Shown in pieces: positions 14,921-22,620 of a DNA stretch of 24,801 nt (position 1 is the stretch's first letter; every line of letters starts with the position of its first letter). Location of the stretch: contig JAYTCQ010000309.1 in assembly GCA_043736395.1 (NCBI GenBank), positions 1-24,801 on the forward strand, given 5' to 3'. Origin of the DNA: JAFDVL01 sp043736395 (GTDB lineage Bacteria; Acidobacteriota; Blastocatellia; RBC074). The position numbers and the translations under genes were made by a program. The notes beneath the pieces are model-generated. The model was not told where the DNA came from, ran no database searches, and worked only from the letters and a program-made list of their open reading frames with translations.

Positions 14921-15036
14921 GTTTCCACTTTTCACCATTGGGCTGATCAGGTTTTGCTCAGAAGGAATCTAAATCGCATTGAATGATGGGCTGTTACGAG
15001 ATGTGGAAACAGGAAACAATTTTGTCAGGGAAACAA
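14921..15036 (-). promoter_or_regulatory. Candidate operator repeats upstream of porin operon
   Basis: GGAAAC occurs at 15005-15010, 15012-15017 and 15029-15034. The last two sit in a longer direct repeat (CAGGAAACAA and CAGGGAAACAA, about 16 bases apart). An inverted copy, GTTTCCAC, is at 14921-14928, matching GTGGAAAC at 15003-15010. These lie 24-139 bases before the porin start, where a regulator could bind. This is seen by eye only; I know no factor for it, and it does not look like a standard Pho box. Confidence 0.35.
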
Positions 15037-15115
15037 AATCAATTAGACAAACTGGGTTAAAGGATAGTTATTTCGGCGTTTCAATTCAAGCTAATTTTTT
15101 GACCAACCGTTGAGA

Positions 15116-15176
15116 GTTCACACTTCAGAGTGCCAAACGCCGCGCTTCACTGGCGTTTGAACACTAAAGCTTGAAC
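15116..15176. repeat. 61-bp palindromic repeat, copy 1
   Basis: It begins GTTCACACTTCAG and ends AAAGCTTGAAC. The core AAACGCC...GGCGTTT (15135-15141 with 15152-15158) forms a 7-bp stem. Copy 2 at 21078-21138 has the same length and the same ends, but the central 22 bases are in the opposite orientation. It does not overlap any gene. Confidence 0.75.
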
Positions 15177-15757
15177 TTTCAACTTTTCTCTGACACCAAA
15201 GATTCCTGATGGCCTTTTCCTGCTGTGATGGATTCTTAATTAGTTTTACGATCTTGATAGATTCATCCGCCTCCAACATCGTACAAATATCCTATTCGGC
15301 TTGGTTGACTATCAGAAAGTTGCTGATGAATGCATATATTTCGTTTAGTTTAGAAGACCGCACTGGCGCACGGCGGAACGGTCTTCCAAAAGTGCCACGC
15401 GAATTGCAGAGAGCATGGCATCTTGTGAGGGATTCTATTTTTCGTTTGTACTGCCAAAATTTTTTCTTATATGTCACTCGCTTGAAAATTTATTTATCCA
15501 CTTAAATCCCAGTTCAATCTCCGCTAGCAAGAGCTATTAGCAAATATGATCCCGCGTGAGGGAAGGCTCTGCCTTTCCAGGTGCTGGCCTTTTTTGGCCG
15601 ACCCTCCTCTCCCCAGAAGGTGTAGTGCAAAAAAGACAATACTGATGGAAAAGCAGAGCTTTACCGCACATCAATGCATCACACGACTAATCAACGAAAG
15701 TGTGAATACAAGTGAATTCGTCGCAATTTATTTCCACTTATTTTTTTGAATTATTAC

Positions 15758-16129
15758 TTACTGCGCGACTCCCAGCTGCTTCATCAAATCCATCTGGTCA
15801 ATCGCCATCGTATGCCCGGCAATTTTTCCGTCCTTGATTTTGTAGACGATAATGAAAGGCAGCGTGACAGTTTTGCCCGTCGGCGCAATGCCCATCAAAT
15901 CGCCGTTGTGCGTACCGCGAAAGCGAGCACAGACACAGACCTGATCGCCTTCGGCAATCATCTCATCAGCAAATAATTCGTAGTGCGGAAACGCTGCTTC
16001 AAAGAAAGCAACGTGTTGTTTCATGGCTTCTTCACTGGCGTATTCCGCGACTATAGTAGCGGGCTTGGGCTTGCCACTGATGGCAGCAAAATAACGAGTA
16101 ATAAAATCCTTGTTTTCTGTCGTGGACAT
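15758..16129 (-). CDS. SnoaL-like ester cyclase family protein (NTF2 fold)
   Basis: A 123-aa protein with the SnoaL/ester-cyclase pattern: an N-terminal helix (NKDFITRYFAAI), FPHYELFADEMIAEGDQV, then the hallmark RFRGTHNGDLMGIAPTGK (residues 69-86). The conserved Asp in the final IDQMDLMKQLG region follows. The length fits the family. Members range from polyketide cyclases to proteins of unknown role, so the substrate cannot be assigned. AGGAGG precedes the ATG. It is last of five small same-strand genes and lies 15 bases after the previous one. Confidence 0.85.
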   Translation of the reverse strand: MSTTENKDFITRYFAAISGKPKPATIVAEYASEEAMKQHVAFFEAAFPHYELFADEMIAEGDQVCVCARFRGTHNGDLMGIAPTGKTVTLPFIIVYKIKDGKIAGHTMAIDQMDLMKQLGVAQ

Positions 16130-16144
16130 AGTTGCCTCCTGTTT

Positions 16145-16582
16145 TTAAATTGAGCTGTTTTGCCAGCCGGGATTGGTCACATCGCGCGGATCAAAATGAT
16201 TTTCCTGTTCGATGATTTTCCCCTCGGCATTGATAGTGAAACGATCCGCTACGCGTAGAACAGCGGGCGGCGAAACCACATTGAGAACGATGACTGCTTC
16301 GGTACAGATGGCTGTCAGTGATTCGTTGAAGTAATAATCAAGGATCGTGATTTCCACCCCTTCCAGTGCAGGTTCAAGCGGAATCCACCAATGCGCGTGC
16401 AAAGTATTTTTCCCCCTCAATGGTTGATTGACGCCGCCTGGAGCAAGTGGCGCGCGCAACGTCGCGTTGTCATCGTAAGGAATCGCAGAAAAATCTTTTT
16501 GTCGAAGTGCGGCAAAGTATCCGTCAATAATACTCCGCAATTGGTTTGTCCGCTCAATGGCGGTTATTGTTTTTGAACTCAT
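16145..16582 (-). CDS. SnoaL-like/NTF2-fold protein
   Basis: A 145-aa protein. An N-terminal helix (about 12-32, RSIIDGYFAALRQKD) is followed by DDNATLRAPLAP, LRGKNTLHAHWW, and a beta-rich second half with VADRFTINAEGKIIEQENHFDPRDV. This is the usual order for the SnoaL-like NTF2 superfamily, where a cone-shaped pocket holds a small hydrophobic ligand. The Trp-Trp and His-rich segment (residues about 62-66) could line the pocket. AGGGGA lies upstream of the start. The gene is 30 bases after the VOC protein gene. The exact activity is unknown. Confidence 0.8.
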   Translation of the reverse strand: MSSKTITAIERTNQLRSIIDGYFAALRQKDFSAIPYDDNATLRAPLAPGGVNQPLRGKNTLHAHWWIPLEPALEGVEITILDYYFNESLTAICTEAVIVLNVVSPPAVLRVADRFTINAEGKIIEQENHFDPRDVTNPGWQNSSI

Positions 16583-16612
16583 TATTCAGTCCCCTTTCGT
16601 GAGATAAGATCA

Positions 16613-16987
16613 TCACACTGCACTCGGTTGTTTGATCATAAATTGATTGCCATTCACATCCGCGCACACGGCGAACGGCGCGTTGGTGCAGGGGCAATGA
16701 CTCGCGGGAATCACTACACTGCCGCCCAACTCTTTGATTTTTTCTTCATACGCGACGACCGAATCCACCTTCAGCGTGGGAATGATATTCGCCAGCGGAT
16801 TGCCCTCGCCCTTCTGAAAAATATTCACCAACGTCTCGCCATCGCGCATGATGCTGACATAGTTGATCCCGGCAAATACGCCATCCAATACACGGTCGTG
16901 CGAATAGAGATTTGTATAAAAACGGCGCGCGGCGTCCATGTCTTCGACAGTCACCGACATGCCAAAAGCTTCAGGAAGTTGTGTCAT
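16613..16987 (-). CDS. VOC (glyoxalase/bleomycin-resistance fold) protein
   Basis: A 124-aa protein from ATG 16987, chosen because GGAGG lies just upstream. The open frame continues to 17029, but that would add 14 residues not typical of the family. It shows the VOC pattern: MSVTVEDMDAARRFYTNLY, then GINYVSIMRDGETLVNIFQ, and a second half with VVAYEEKIKELGGSVV and FAVCADVNGNQFMI. The usual metal ligands (His/Glu early, Glu near the end) do not appear in their standard places, so it may not be a metal enzyme. It could bind or modify a small molecule. Confidence 0.83.
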   Translation of the reverse strand: MTQLPEAFGMSVTVEDMDAARRFYTNLYSHDRVLDGVFAGINYVSIMRDGETLVNIFQKGEGNPLANIIPTLKVDSVVAYEEKIKELGGSVVIPASHCPCTNAPFAVCADVNGNQFMIKQPSAV

Positions 16988-17022
16988 AAATCCTCCGAGG
17001 TGAAATTGGTTTTGTGGTTTAA

Positions 17023-17076
17023 AGTTCACACTTCAGCGTACAAGTTTTCAAAAACAAACACGCTGAAGTGTGAACT
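17023..17076. repeat. Perfect 17-bp inverted repeat between two small genes
   Basis: Arms 17023-17039 (AGTTCACACTTCAGCGT) and 17060-17076 match exactly as inverted copies around a 20-base AT-rich loop. The arm begins with the same GTTCACACTTCAG that starts the 61-bp repeats at 15116 and (one change) 21078. Placed between two co-oriented genes, it could weaken downstream expression or stabilise transcript ends. Confidence 0.8.
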
Positions 17077-17090
17077 CTGAATCTGAGTCT

Positions 17091-17417
17091 TCAAGCTGTA
17101 GCGGCTTTCTCAATTGGGCCGCGCGTTACTTTCGTGATGGCTTCGAGCGCATCGAATTGCTTCACGCTAAAATCGCTGAGCGCGGGATGAGTTGTCACCG
17201 CTGCGACAAGCGGGCTGCCGAGAAACGCGCGCAACGACGCTTCATCCTCGAACAGATAAATTCCGCCCGCTTCATTCTCGGCCTCATTCATGAGCCAAAT
17301 CTTCCAGCGGCATCCCGACACCGCGGCGAAGTCATTTGCCATCGGCGAAACGGTTTGTTCGTAGGCTTCGCGCGGGACGCTAAATTTGAAGTTGATTTGT
17401 AAAACTTTAACAGACAT
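17091..17417 (-). CDS. YdhR-like monooxygenase-fold protein
   Basis: A 108-aa protein. VLQINFKFSVPREAYEQTVSPMANDFAAVSGCRWKIWLMNEAENEAGGIYLFEDEASLRAFLGSP follows the YdhR (putative mono-oxygenase) family, which has a dimeric ferredoxin-like alpha/beta barrel. Residues SGCRWKIWLMNE and GGIYLFED are the family's signature strands. The reaction is unproven even in characterised homologues. AAGGAG precedes the ATG. It lies 62 bases after the gene at 17480-17812, and a palindromic repeat separates it from the VOC gene. Confidence 0.83.
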   Translation of the reverse strand: MSVKVLQINFKFSVPREAYEQTVSPMANDFAAVSGCRWKIWLMNEAENEAGGIYLFEDEASLRAFLGSPLVAAVTTHPALSDFSVKQFDALEAITKVTRGPIEKAATA

Positions 17418-17479
17418 ATCTTTGGACTCCTTTAGTTAGATTGATAATTGACAGCACTGAGGCAATCTCAGCACCAGAT

Positions 17480-17812
17480 TCAGGCCGCCGCCTTGATTCT
17501 TTCCATCAACGCCCGATCATTCGCGGCGCGTTGCGCAAAAGCTTGCAGCGGCACAACAGTCGTTTTCATAATTCCCCACCACGGCATACCTTCCAGCAGT
17601 TGATCCAGTTCATCGTGATTGGCGGCTTCGACAATAAAACTGGCAGTACGCGTTCCGACCAGTGTTCCACCTGCGACAATTTTGCCTTCGGCTTGCAGGC
17701 TGGCGAGTAAATCGTAGCTCGGTAAAATTGTTTCGGCGACCATTTGCCCTAATTGCTGGGGCGCAAAAAGCGGCCCCGGTTCGACAAATTCCATTGTGAC
17801 TTGATATTGCAT
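17480..17812 (-). CDS. Muconolactone-isomerase-like small protein
   Basis: A 110-aa protein from ATG 17812. The frame runs on to 17914, but the extra 34 residues overlap a palindrome and are not protein-like, while AGGGA precedes ATG 17812. The sequence MQYQVTMEFVEPGPLFAPQQ, then GKIVAGGTLVGTRTASFIVEA, then LLEGMPWWGIMKTTVVPLQAF fits the muconolactone delta-isomerase/YCII-like ferredoxin-like fold. It may be an isomerase or a ligand-binding protein. It is first in the run of five small genes on this strand. Confidence 0.8.
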   Translation of the reverse strand: MQYQVTMEFVEPGPLFAPQQLGQMVAETILPSYDLLASLQAEGKIVAGGTLVGTRTASFIVEAANHDELDQLLEGMPWWGIMKTTVVPLQAFAQRAANDRALMERIKAAA

Positions 17813-17867
17813 TTTGAGATTTCCCTTTCGTGTTAGTAGGTCTGAATTCTTTGCTTTCTTGACTAAG

Positions 17868-17901
17868 CTGGCGGTAGGCGTTCCCACACACTTACCGCCA
17901 G
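17868..17901. terminator. Hairpin between secreted-protein gene and small-gene operon
   Basis: CTGGCGGTA (17868-17876) pairs perfectly with TACCGCCAG (17893-17901) around a 16-base loop. It sits downstream of the stop at 17945 on the minus strand and upstream of the start at 17812, so it could end the first transcript. No T-run follows directly, and it may instead be another extragenic palindrome. Confidence 0.4.
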
Positions 17902-17944
17902 TGACAAAGCTCACCGACTATAGGACAGCGAGCAAATCATTTAT

Positions 17945-18991
17945 TTACGGGCATCCTGTGGTGATCACTGCACCGCTGCCGCGAATGTTTTGCCCGCTAA
18001 ATGTTTTCCCTTTTAAGATCGCTGAGGTGTCACCACAATTTATTCCTGTGGCATTAATACGAAAGCGAAGTTGTAAATCCAGATCGCCATCTGCATCTAC
18101 GTCTACGAAGGCATATCCGGCGGCAGTTGTCTCGCTCCCCGTCAACCCAAAGCGAACCGTAGCTGGATCAACCGTAGAAGCATTGAAAGAGCTGGTCGTT
18201 AGAATGGTCACAGGAAGCATTCCATTATTACCAACTTTTATTTTTGGTTTGAAATCTATTCCGACTAAAATGAGGGGATTGGGGATGACGATGTCGCCAT
18301 ACAATCCAGCACAGCTGGTGCAGGTTGGAAATTGTGTATCGCCAAATTCGCTGCCAATAAAAACTCTGGTGAAGAGATTGAAGCCAACAGTATCACCTGC
18401 GTTAAGACTGAAATCATGTGCATCGTCTGCTGAATTTAACGGACGCGAAATTTCGATCACGGTGTACGTGCCATCATTCGAGGCTGCACCTATGGCGTCC
18501 ATCGTGCCTCCGTTGTCAGTATCTATCCCACTGCATCCTGCGACGTTGGTTGGATCAAACGGACACGGGGAGCGGAACACGTCAAAAACCGAAGGCGGAG
18601 CAAAAGGGCTGGTATTCAATACGATGACATCGTCACCTGCTTCACGTACGCCGTCATGGTCGTTGTCAAATTCCACTACCATACTCACGGAATCCATTAC
18701 CGGGCGTTGAATTCGCAATGCCAGATAAAGATTGTTGGCATCGCTCATTGAGTAAAACGTAGCTGGAGCAGTTCCACCCGGAATGTTGACTAAAAAACTC
18801 ACTCGCCCCGCGCTATCCCACTCGCCGGAATTCATCGTTCCGTCAATTGTCGCCGTACCTGGTCCAGTCAGGCTGACAGCCGGATCGTGTGCTTTGGTGA
18901 CTGGTGAAAACACCAAAACGAATAATAATACTGTAATTAATGAAGCCATACGTTGAGCACGGCTTTGCTTCTGTAACGAAAAAATATTCAT
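17945..18991 (-). CDS. Secreted CBM9/DOMON-like protein
   Basis: A 348-aa protein with a signal peptide (1-34, cut VTKA|H). Residues about 40-220 form a CBM9/DOMON-like beta domain: ATIDGTMNSGEWDSAG, then DANNLYLALRIQ and VEFDNDHDG. Such domains bind sugars or cap surface proteins. The C-terminal domain (about 240-348) is a widespread extracellular module: VGIDFKPKIKVGNNGMLPVT, then TVDPATVRFG, then DVDADGDLDLQLRF with a likely Ca2+-binding Asp loop, then TGINCGDTSAILKGKTFSG. I see no LPxTG, PEP-CTERM or type-9 tail, so it is probably freely secreted or outer-surface. AGGAAG before ATG supports the start. It is divergent from a winged-helix regulator 369 bases away. Confidence 0.85.
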   Translation of the reverse strand: MNIFSLQKQSRAQRMASLITVLLFVLVFSPVTKAHDPAVSLTGPGTATIDGTMNSGEWDSAGRVSFLVNIPGGTAPATFYSMSDANNLYLALRIQRPVMDSVSMVVEFDNDHDGVREAGDDVIVLNTSPFAPPSVFDVFRSPCPFDPTNVAGCSGIDTDNGGTMDAIGAASNDGTYTVIEISRPLNSADDAHDFSLNAGDTVGFNLFTRVFIGSEFGDTQFPTCTSCAGLYGDIVIPNPLILVGIDFKPKIKVGNNGMLPVTILTTSSFNASTVDPATVRFGLTGSETTAAGYAFVDVDADGDLDLQLRFRINATGINCGDTSAILKGKTFSGQNIRGSGAVITTGCP

Positions 18992-19360
18992 GTTTTTCTT
19001 CCTAATAATTTCGGCTTTGTGACCGAGGAAATGGTTCTTGTTTGGTTATTGGTACGTCAAAGAAACTGGTGAAAAAACGTTACTTTGAGCCTAGTTCTTC
19101 TACCCCCCGATACGACTGAGGACACTTTTTAAATTTCTCTGTTTCAGGTAAAACGAGCCTGGCTTTGCTCAAAAAAGGGAAAGTTTGGCGAATTACTATT
19201 TCCAAGTTTTCACACTTCGGCTTACAATAACGAACGGAAACGCCAACACTTCTCCCTTTGGCTGTTTAGTTTTTACCCAAAATATTTTTATCAGACAAAG
19301 TCTGAATAAAGGCTGAATTGTGCGGAAAAAATTCTGCGCAGGGATCAGGGAGAATTTCAC
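18992..19360. other. Divergent intergenic region, 369 bp
   Basis: It holds promoters for the secreted protein (minus) and the winged-helix/TPR regulator (plus), but no coding frame. A TTGACG element on the minus strand (near 19055-19060) could be a -35 box, though no good -10 stands at the right distance. A 5-bp hairpin CAGAC-AAA-GTCTG lies about 65 bases before the regulator start. I see nothing else definite. Confidence 0.45.
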
Positions 19361-21076
19361 ATGGCTGATGTTATTGAATTTGGGCAATTCCGCCTCGAAA
19401 ATGAAATTTGTTATGACAGCTCCAATCGGCAGATTACTTTGCCAGATCAAGCGATCAAAGTCTTACAAGTCTTCCTCAATCATACAATCCGCCACGGACA
19501 GCAAGGTCTCACCAGCGAAGAAATACGAAAAAAAGCCTGGCCCGACAGGTATGTTGATAACAATAATCTTCATCAACAAATCACACGCTTGCGTCGGGAA
19601 ATGGGAACAGAAGTAATTGTCAGCACAAGTGGGCCAAGAGGTTATCACTTCAATTTGCCTGTCCGATTTTCCGGGCAATCATCGGCAGTGAAATGGCGGA
19701 CGATTTCTGTTGTGCCGTTTGTTTGTCCACCAGGATTTTTTCGAGATGAGCAACGGCTGCGTTTGGTTGGCTACCATCTGGCGTTGGGAATTATTCAGCA
19801 ATTACAAAATTCGACGAGCCTGGAAATTCGAGAAATTTCACCGGAACATTTAATGCCCGGCTGGCAACCGAATACGAAGCAAATCGCCAAAGCGCAAAAT
19901 ACGGAATTGGTTTTGAGTGGGTCGCTGACAACAATGGAACGCGGGGATGAGTTACGTTTGCAGTTGATTGAAGCAGAAACTTTAAATGTTTTATGGTCAG
20001 GCAAGTTTTCACTAGAATCGGCAGATTTTTCCTTCCTTGAACTAGATGTTGCGCATCAACTTGCTGACCGACTTGATTGCCATAAACCGAATAAGCAAAT
20101 AACAAAAACACGTCAGCCTAACCCCGAAGCCGTAGCCTGTTATCGCAAAGGTCACTACCTCTTCCTGACACAGCATGCCATTTTGAAAGAAGCATACGAC
20201 GAATATACTTATGCCACTTCACTTGATCCAGACTACGCAGAACCCTGGTCAGGGATAGCTGAAATTTGGATCATGCGTTGCACGTATGGGTTAACAGAAT
20301 TTGCGCCAAACGAAGGGATGCCGAAAGCTTTGGCAGCAGTCAATCGTGCTTTGGAAATTGATGAAAAGTGCATTGATGCAAATGTGACGAGAGGCTTGAT
20401 TGCGACCTTGTGGGATTGGAATTGGGAGTTAGCGGAACACCATCTTAAGAAAGCCTTACAAATTGCGCCGGATTCATTTTATGCAAACATCCAATATGCG
20501 CGCTTTCTCTCTTTTCGCAAACGATTCGAGGAGGCTGCAATTCATGCTGAAAAAGGTTTGGTAGGAGCCAAACATCTCCCACTCGGCGTAACAATTGTCG
20601 CCTGGGTATTTTATTTTGCTGAGCAACACGAATATGCGCTCTCGCTGGTTCAGGAGTCATTGGCAAATGCGCCGTGGCTATCTATTTCGTGGGCAATGCA
20701 GGCAATGATTTATGAAGCGATGGGCAAATTGAAAGATGCCGAAGAATCTTGTTTGGAGGCGATCAAGCTGGGCGAAAATCTTATCAGCTTGGGGACGCTC
20801 GGCGTTGTTTACGGCAAGCAGGGAAGGCGCGCCGAAGCAGAAAATGTGTTGCAGCAATTAGAAACGCGCAGGCAGCAGCAATACACGTCACCGTATCATT
20901 TCGCCATCGTTCACGCTGCCATCGGGAACCTCGAAGAAGCGTTTCATTATTTGGAATTATCGTTAGTGGATCGAGCGGAGTGGATTCCCCATTCTGTCGT
21001 AGATTATCGCATTCGGGAACTGCATCAGCATCCGAAATTTCAGGCATTGGTGACAAGGGCAGAGTTGTCTGTTTAA
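19361..21076 (+). CDS. Winged-helix (CadC/OmpR-type) regulator with TPR repeats
   Basis: A 571-aa protein. Residues 4-100 form a Trans_reg_C winged helix: VIEFGQFRLENEI, then ALKVLQ-type helix AIKVLQVFLNH, then EEIRKKAWPD, VDNNNLHQQITRLRRE (recognition helix) and GPRGYHF (wing). Residues about 112-237 form a FlgO/TolB-N-like alpha/beta domain (ISVVPF...ELVLSGSL...WSGKF). Residues about 253-565 form six or so TPR-like repeats (ATSLDPDYAEPWSGIAE, KALQIAPDSFYANIQYA). There is no membrane helix, so unlike CadC it is cytoplasmic and must sense an intracellular signal or partner. GGGAG lies before the ATG. It may control the divergent secreted protein. Confidence 0.88.
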   Translation: MADVIEFGQFRLENEICYDSSNRQITLPDQAIKVLQVFLNHTIRHGQQGLTSEEIRKKAWPDRYVDNNNLHQQITRLRREMGTEVIVSTSGPRGYHFNLPVRFSGQSSAVKWRTISVVPFVCPPGFFRDEQRLRLVGYHLALGIIQQLQNSTSLEIREISPEHLMPGWQPNTKQIAKAQNTELVLSGSLTTMERGDELRLQLIEAETLNVLWSGKFSLESADFSFLELDVAHQLADRLDCHKPNKQITKTRQPNPEAVACYRKGHYLFLTQHAILKEAYDEYTYATSLDPDYAEPWSGIAEIWIMRCTYGLTEFAPNEGMPKALAAVNRALEIDEKCIDANVTRGLIATLWDWNWELAEHHLKKALQIAPDSFYANIQYARFLSFRKRFEEAAIHAEKGLVGAKHLPLGVTIVAWVFYFAEQHEYALSLVQESLANAPWLSISWAMQAMIYEAMGKLKDAEESCLEAIKLGENLISLGTLGVVYGKQGRRAEAENVLQQLETRRQQQYTSPYHFAIVHAAIGNLEEAFHYLELSLVDRAEWIPHSVVDYRIRELHQHPKFQALVTRAELSV

Positions 21077-21077
21077 C

Positions 21078-21138
21078 GTTCACGCTTCAGCATGGGAACG
21101 CCAGCGAAGCGCGGCGTTCGGCAAACTAAAGTTTGAAC
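21078..21138. repeat. 61-bp palindromic repeat, copy 2
   Basis: It begins GTTCACGCTTCAG one base after the stop of the regulator and ends AAAGTTTGAAC. Its core AACGCC...GGCGTT folds. Compared with copy 1 (15116-15176), the two ends agree in orientation, but the central 22 bases match the reverse complement (21 of 22). It lies between convergent genes. Confidence 0.75.
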
Positions 21139-21165
21139 TCTTTACACTTGAAATCTGAGCGGGTT

Positions 21166-22416
21166 TTATTCGTCGTAACGCTTAAACATCAACGCCGCAT
21201 TCGTGCCACCAAACCCGAAACTATTTGAGAGCGCGTAATCAATTTTCGCCGGGCGAGATTCATTTGGAACGCAGTCCAAATCACAATCAGGGTCTGCGTT
21301 TTCGTAATTAATGGTAGGTGGAATAATTTGGTTTAGGACTGCCAGCGCGGTGATTCCGGCTTCGAGGCCACCGGCTCCGCCGAGCAAATGCCCGGTCATG
21401 GATTTCGTCGAACTCGCGGCTAATTTCATCGCGTGTTCACCGAAAGCGGCTTTGATCGCATCCGTTTCGTTTTTGTCTCCGGCAGGTGTCGAAGTGCCGT
21501 GAACATTGATGTAATCTACGTCTTCAGCCGTAATCCCGGCATCTTTAATTGTCCGCAACATGACCCGTCGCGGCCCGTCCATGTCCGGCATTGTGATGTG
21601 GAAAGCGTCTCCGGTCATTCCGTAACCGACTACTTCTGCGTAAATTTTAGCGCCACGAGCTTTGGCATGTTCCAGCTCTTCAAGCACCAGAATTCCCGCA
21701 CCTTCACCCATCACAAAGCCATCACGATCCCTGTCAAAAGGCCGCGAGGCGTGCGTCGGGTCGTCGTTTCGGGTTGAGAGCGCGTGCATCGAAGCGAATC
21801 CGCCAACCGACATCGGAGTGATCGCGCCTTCGCTTCCGCCGCAAATCATCGCAATCGCGTCGCCGCGTTCGATAATTCTGAAGCTGTCACCGATCGCGTG
21901 CGCGCCGGAGCTGCAAGCGGTAGCGGGAGCCGATAATGGCCCTTTGGTTCCGGTCGTCATTGAGACGTGACCAGCAGCTAAATTCACAATCGAAGCCGGG
22001 ATAAAAAACGGCGAAATTCTGCCGGGGCCGCCTTCAAGCATTTTTTCATGTTCACGTTCGAACACACTGAATCCACCAATTCCGCTGCCAATATAGGAGC
22101 CAATGTCTTCGGCATTTTCAGGTGTAATTTTCAAACCTGAATCTGCCAATGCTTCCTGGGCGGCGGCGATGGCGAAGAAGATGTAATAATCCATCTTCTT
22201 GATTTCTTTTTTCTCAACAAAATTCAACGGATCAAAACCTTTGGTTTCAGCGGCGAATTTTACTTTGTGGGCGCTGGTATCAAAGCGTTTGATATAATCA
22301 ACTCCGCTTTTACCGGCAATTAATCCAGCCCATGTTTCCTGGGTAGTATTTCCAAGCGGGCTGACTAAGCCAAGGCCTGTGACTACGACTCTTTTTTTGA
22401 CTAACACGTTACTCAC
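21166..22416 (-). CDS. fabF: 3-oxoacyl-ACP synthase II (KAS II)
   Basis: It condenses malonyl-ACP with acyl-ACP in fatty-acid elongation, in the cytoplasm. The protein is 416 aa from GTG 22416, chosen because AAGGAAG lies six bases upstream and VLVKKRVVVTGLGLVSPLGN is the normal N-terminus. An ATG at 22494 in the same frame would add an unlikely hydrophobic stretch. In this numbering the catalytic triad is Cys168 (TACSSGAHAIG), His306 (NVHGTSTPAGD) and His343 (KSMTGHLLGGAGG), with Lys338. It ends with NSFGFGGTNAAL. All are intact. It lies 204 bases after acpP, a gap that contains a nested hairpin and may have its own regulation. Confidence 0.97.
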   Translation of the reverse strand: MSNVLVKKRVVVTGLGLVSPLGNTTQETWAGLIAGKSGVDYIKRFDTSAHKVKFAAETKGFDPLNFVEKKEIKKMDYYIFFAIAAAQEALADSGLKITPENAEDIGSYIGSGIGGFSVFEREHEKMLEGGPGRISPFFIPASIVNLAAGHVSMTTGTKGPLSAPATACSSGAHAIGDSFRIIERGDAIAMICGGSEGAITPMSVGGFASMHALSTRNDDPTHASRPFDRDRDGFVMGEGAGILVLEELEHAKARGAKIYAEVVGYGMTGDAFHITMPDMDGPRRVMLRTIKDAGITAEDVDYINVHGTSTPAGDKNETDAIKAAFGEHAMKLAASSTKSMTGHLLGGAGGLEAGITALAVLNQIIPPTINYENADPDCDLDCVPNESRPAKIDYALSNSFGFGGTNAALMFKRYDE

Positions 22417-22539
22417 GGCTGTCTTCCTTGAGAATTTAATTGCAATCCAAAAAAGGACTGCGATCTGCTTATACGAAAAAATTTTCGGTAGCAAAAATTA
22501 GCAACGAACAAGAGCATTCCTGATGATAGAAAAACTAAA

Positions 22540-22602
22540 CCACGAAAAGTTGGAAAAAGTATCAGGCATAAAACCTGACAAATTTACCAAAGATTTTCGT
22601 GG
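22540..22602. repeat. Nested hairpin in the acpP-fabF gap
   Basis: CCACGAAAA (22540-22548) pairs exactly with TTTTCGTGG (22594-22602), and inside it TCAGG (22562-22566) pairs with CCTGA (22574-22578) around a 7-base loop. It lies 18 bases after the acpP stop. It could protect the abundant acpP transcript or attenuate fabF. No T-run follows directly on the minus strand. Confidence 0.5.
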
Positions 22603-22620
22603 CTTAACCAACTATAAATC

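Larger units (their letters stand above)
14898..15757. other. 860-bp region without a convincing gene
   Basis: This stretch separates the porin operon from the small-protein operon. It holds the candidate operators (14921-15036), a 61-bp palindromic repeat (15116-15176), an 8-bp hairpin GAAGACCG/CGGTCTTC in 15350-15392, and a GGCC-T6-GGCC hairpin near 15587. Open frames of 60-98 codons exist on both strands (for example 15209-15505 plus), but they lack ribosome binding sites and protein-like composition. It may be a decayed gene or repeat accumulation. Confidence 0.6.

Noticed and set aside
15209..15505. A possible 98-aa gene in the long gap
   Set aside because: No ribosome binding site, no recognisable domain, and it runs through a local hairpin; an opposite-strand frame over the same bases is equally open.
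17814..18710. A 298-codon open frame on the plus strand
   Set aside because: It lies antisense to the secreted CBM9-like gene and overlaps its whole middle; the composition (many Ser, Pro, Arg, Lys) is that of a reversed coding strand, and no start signal fits.
15116..21138. CRISPR-like spacing of repeats
   Set aside because: The palindromic repeats are kilobases apart and dispersed, with no regular short repeat-spacer pattern or cas genes.
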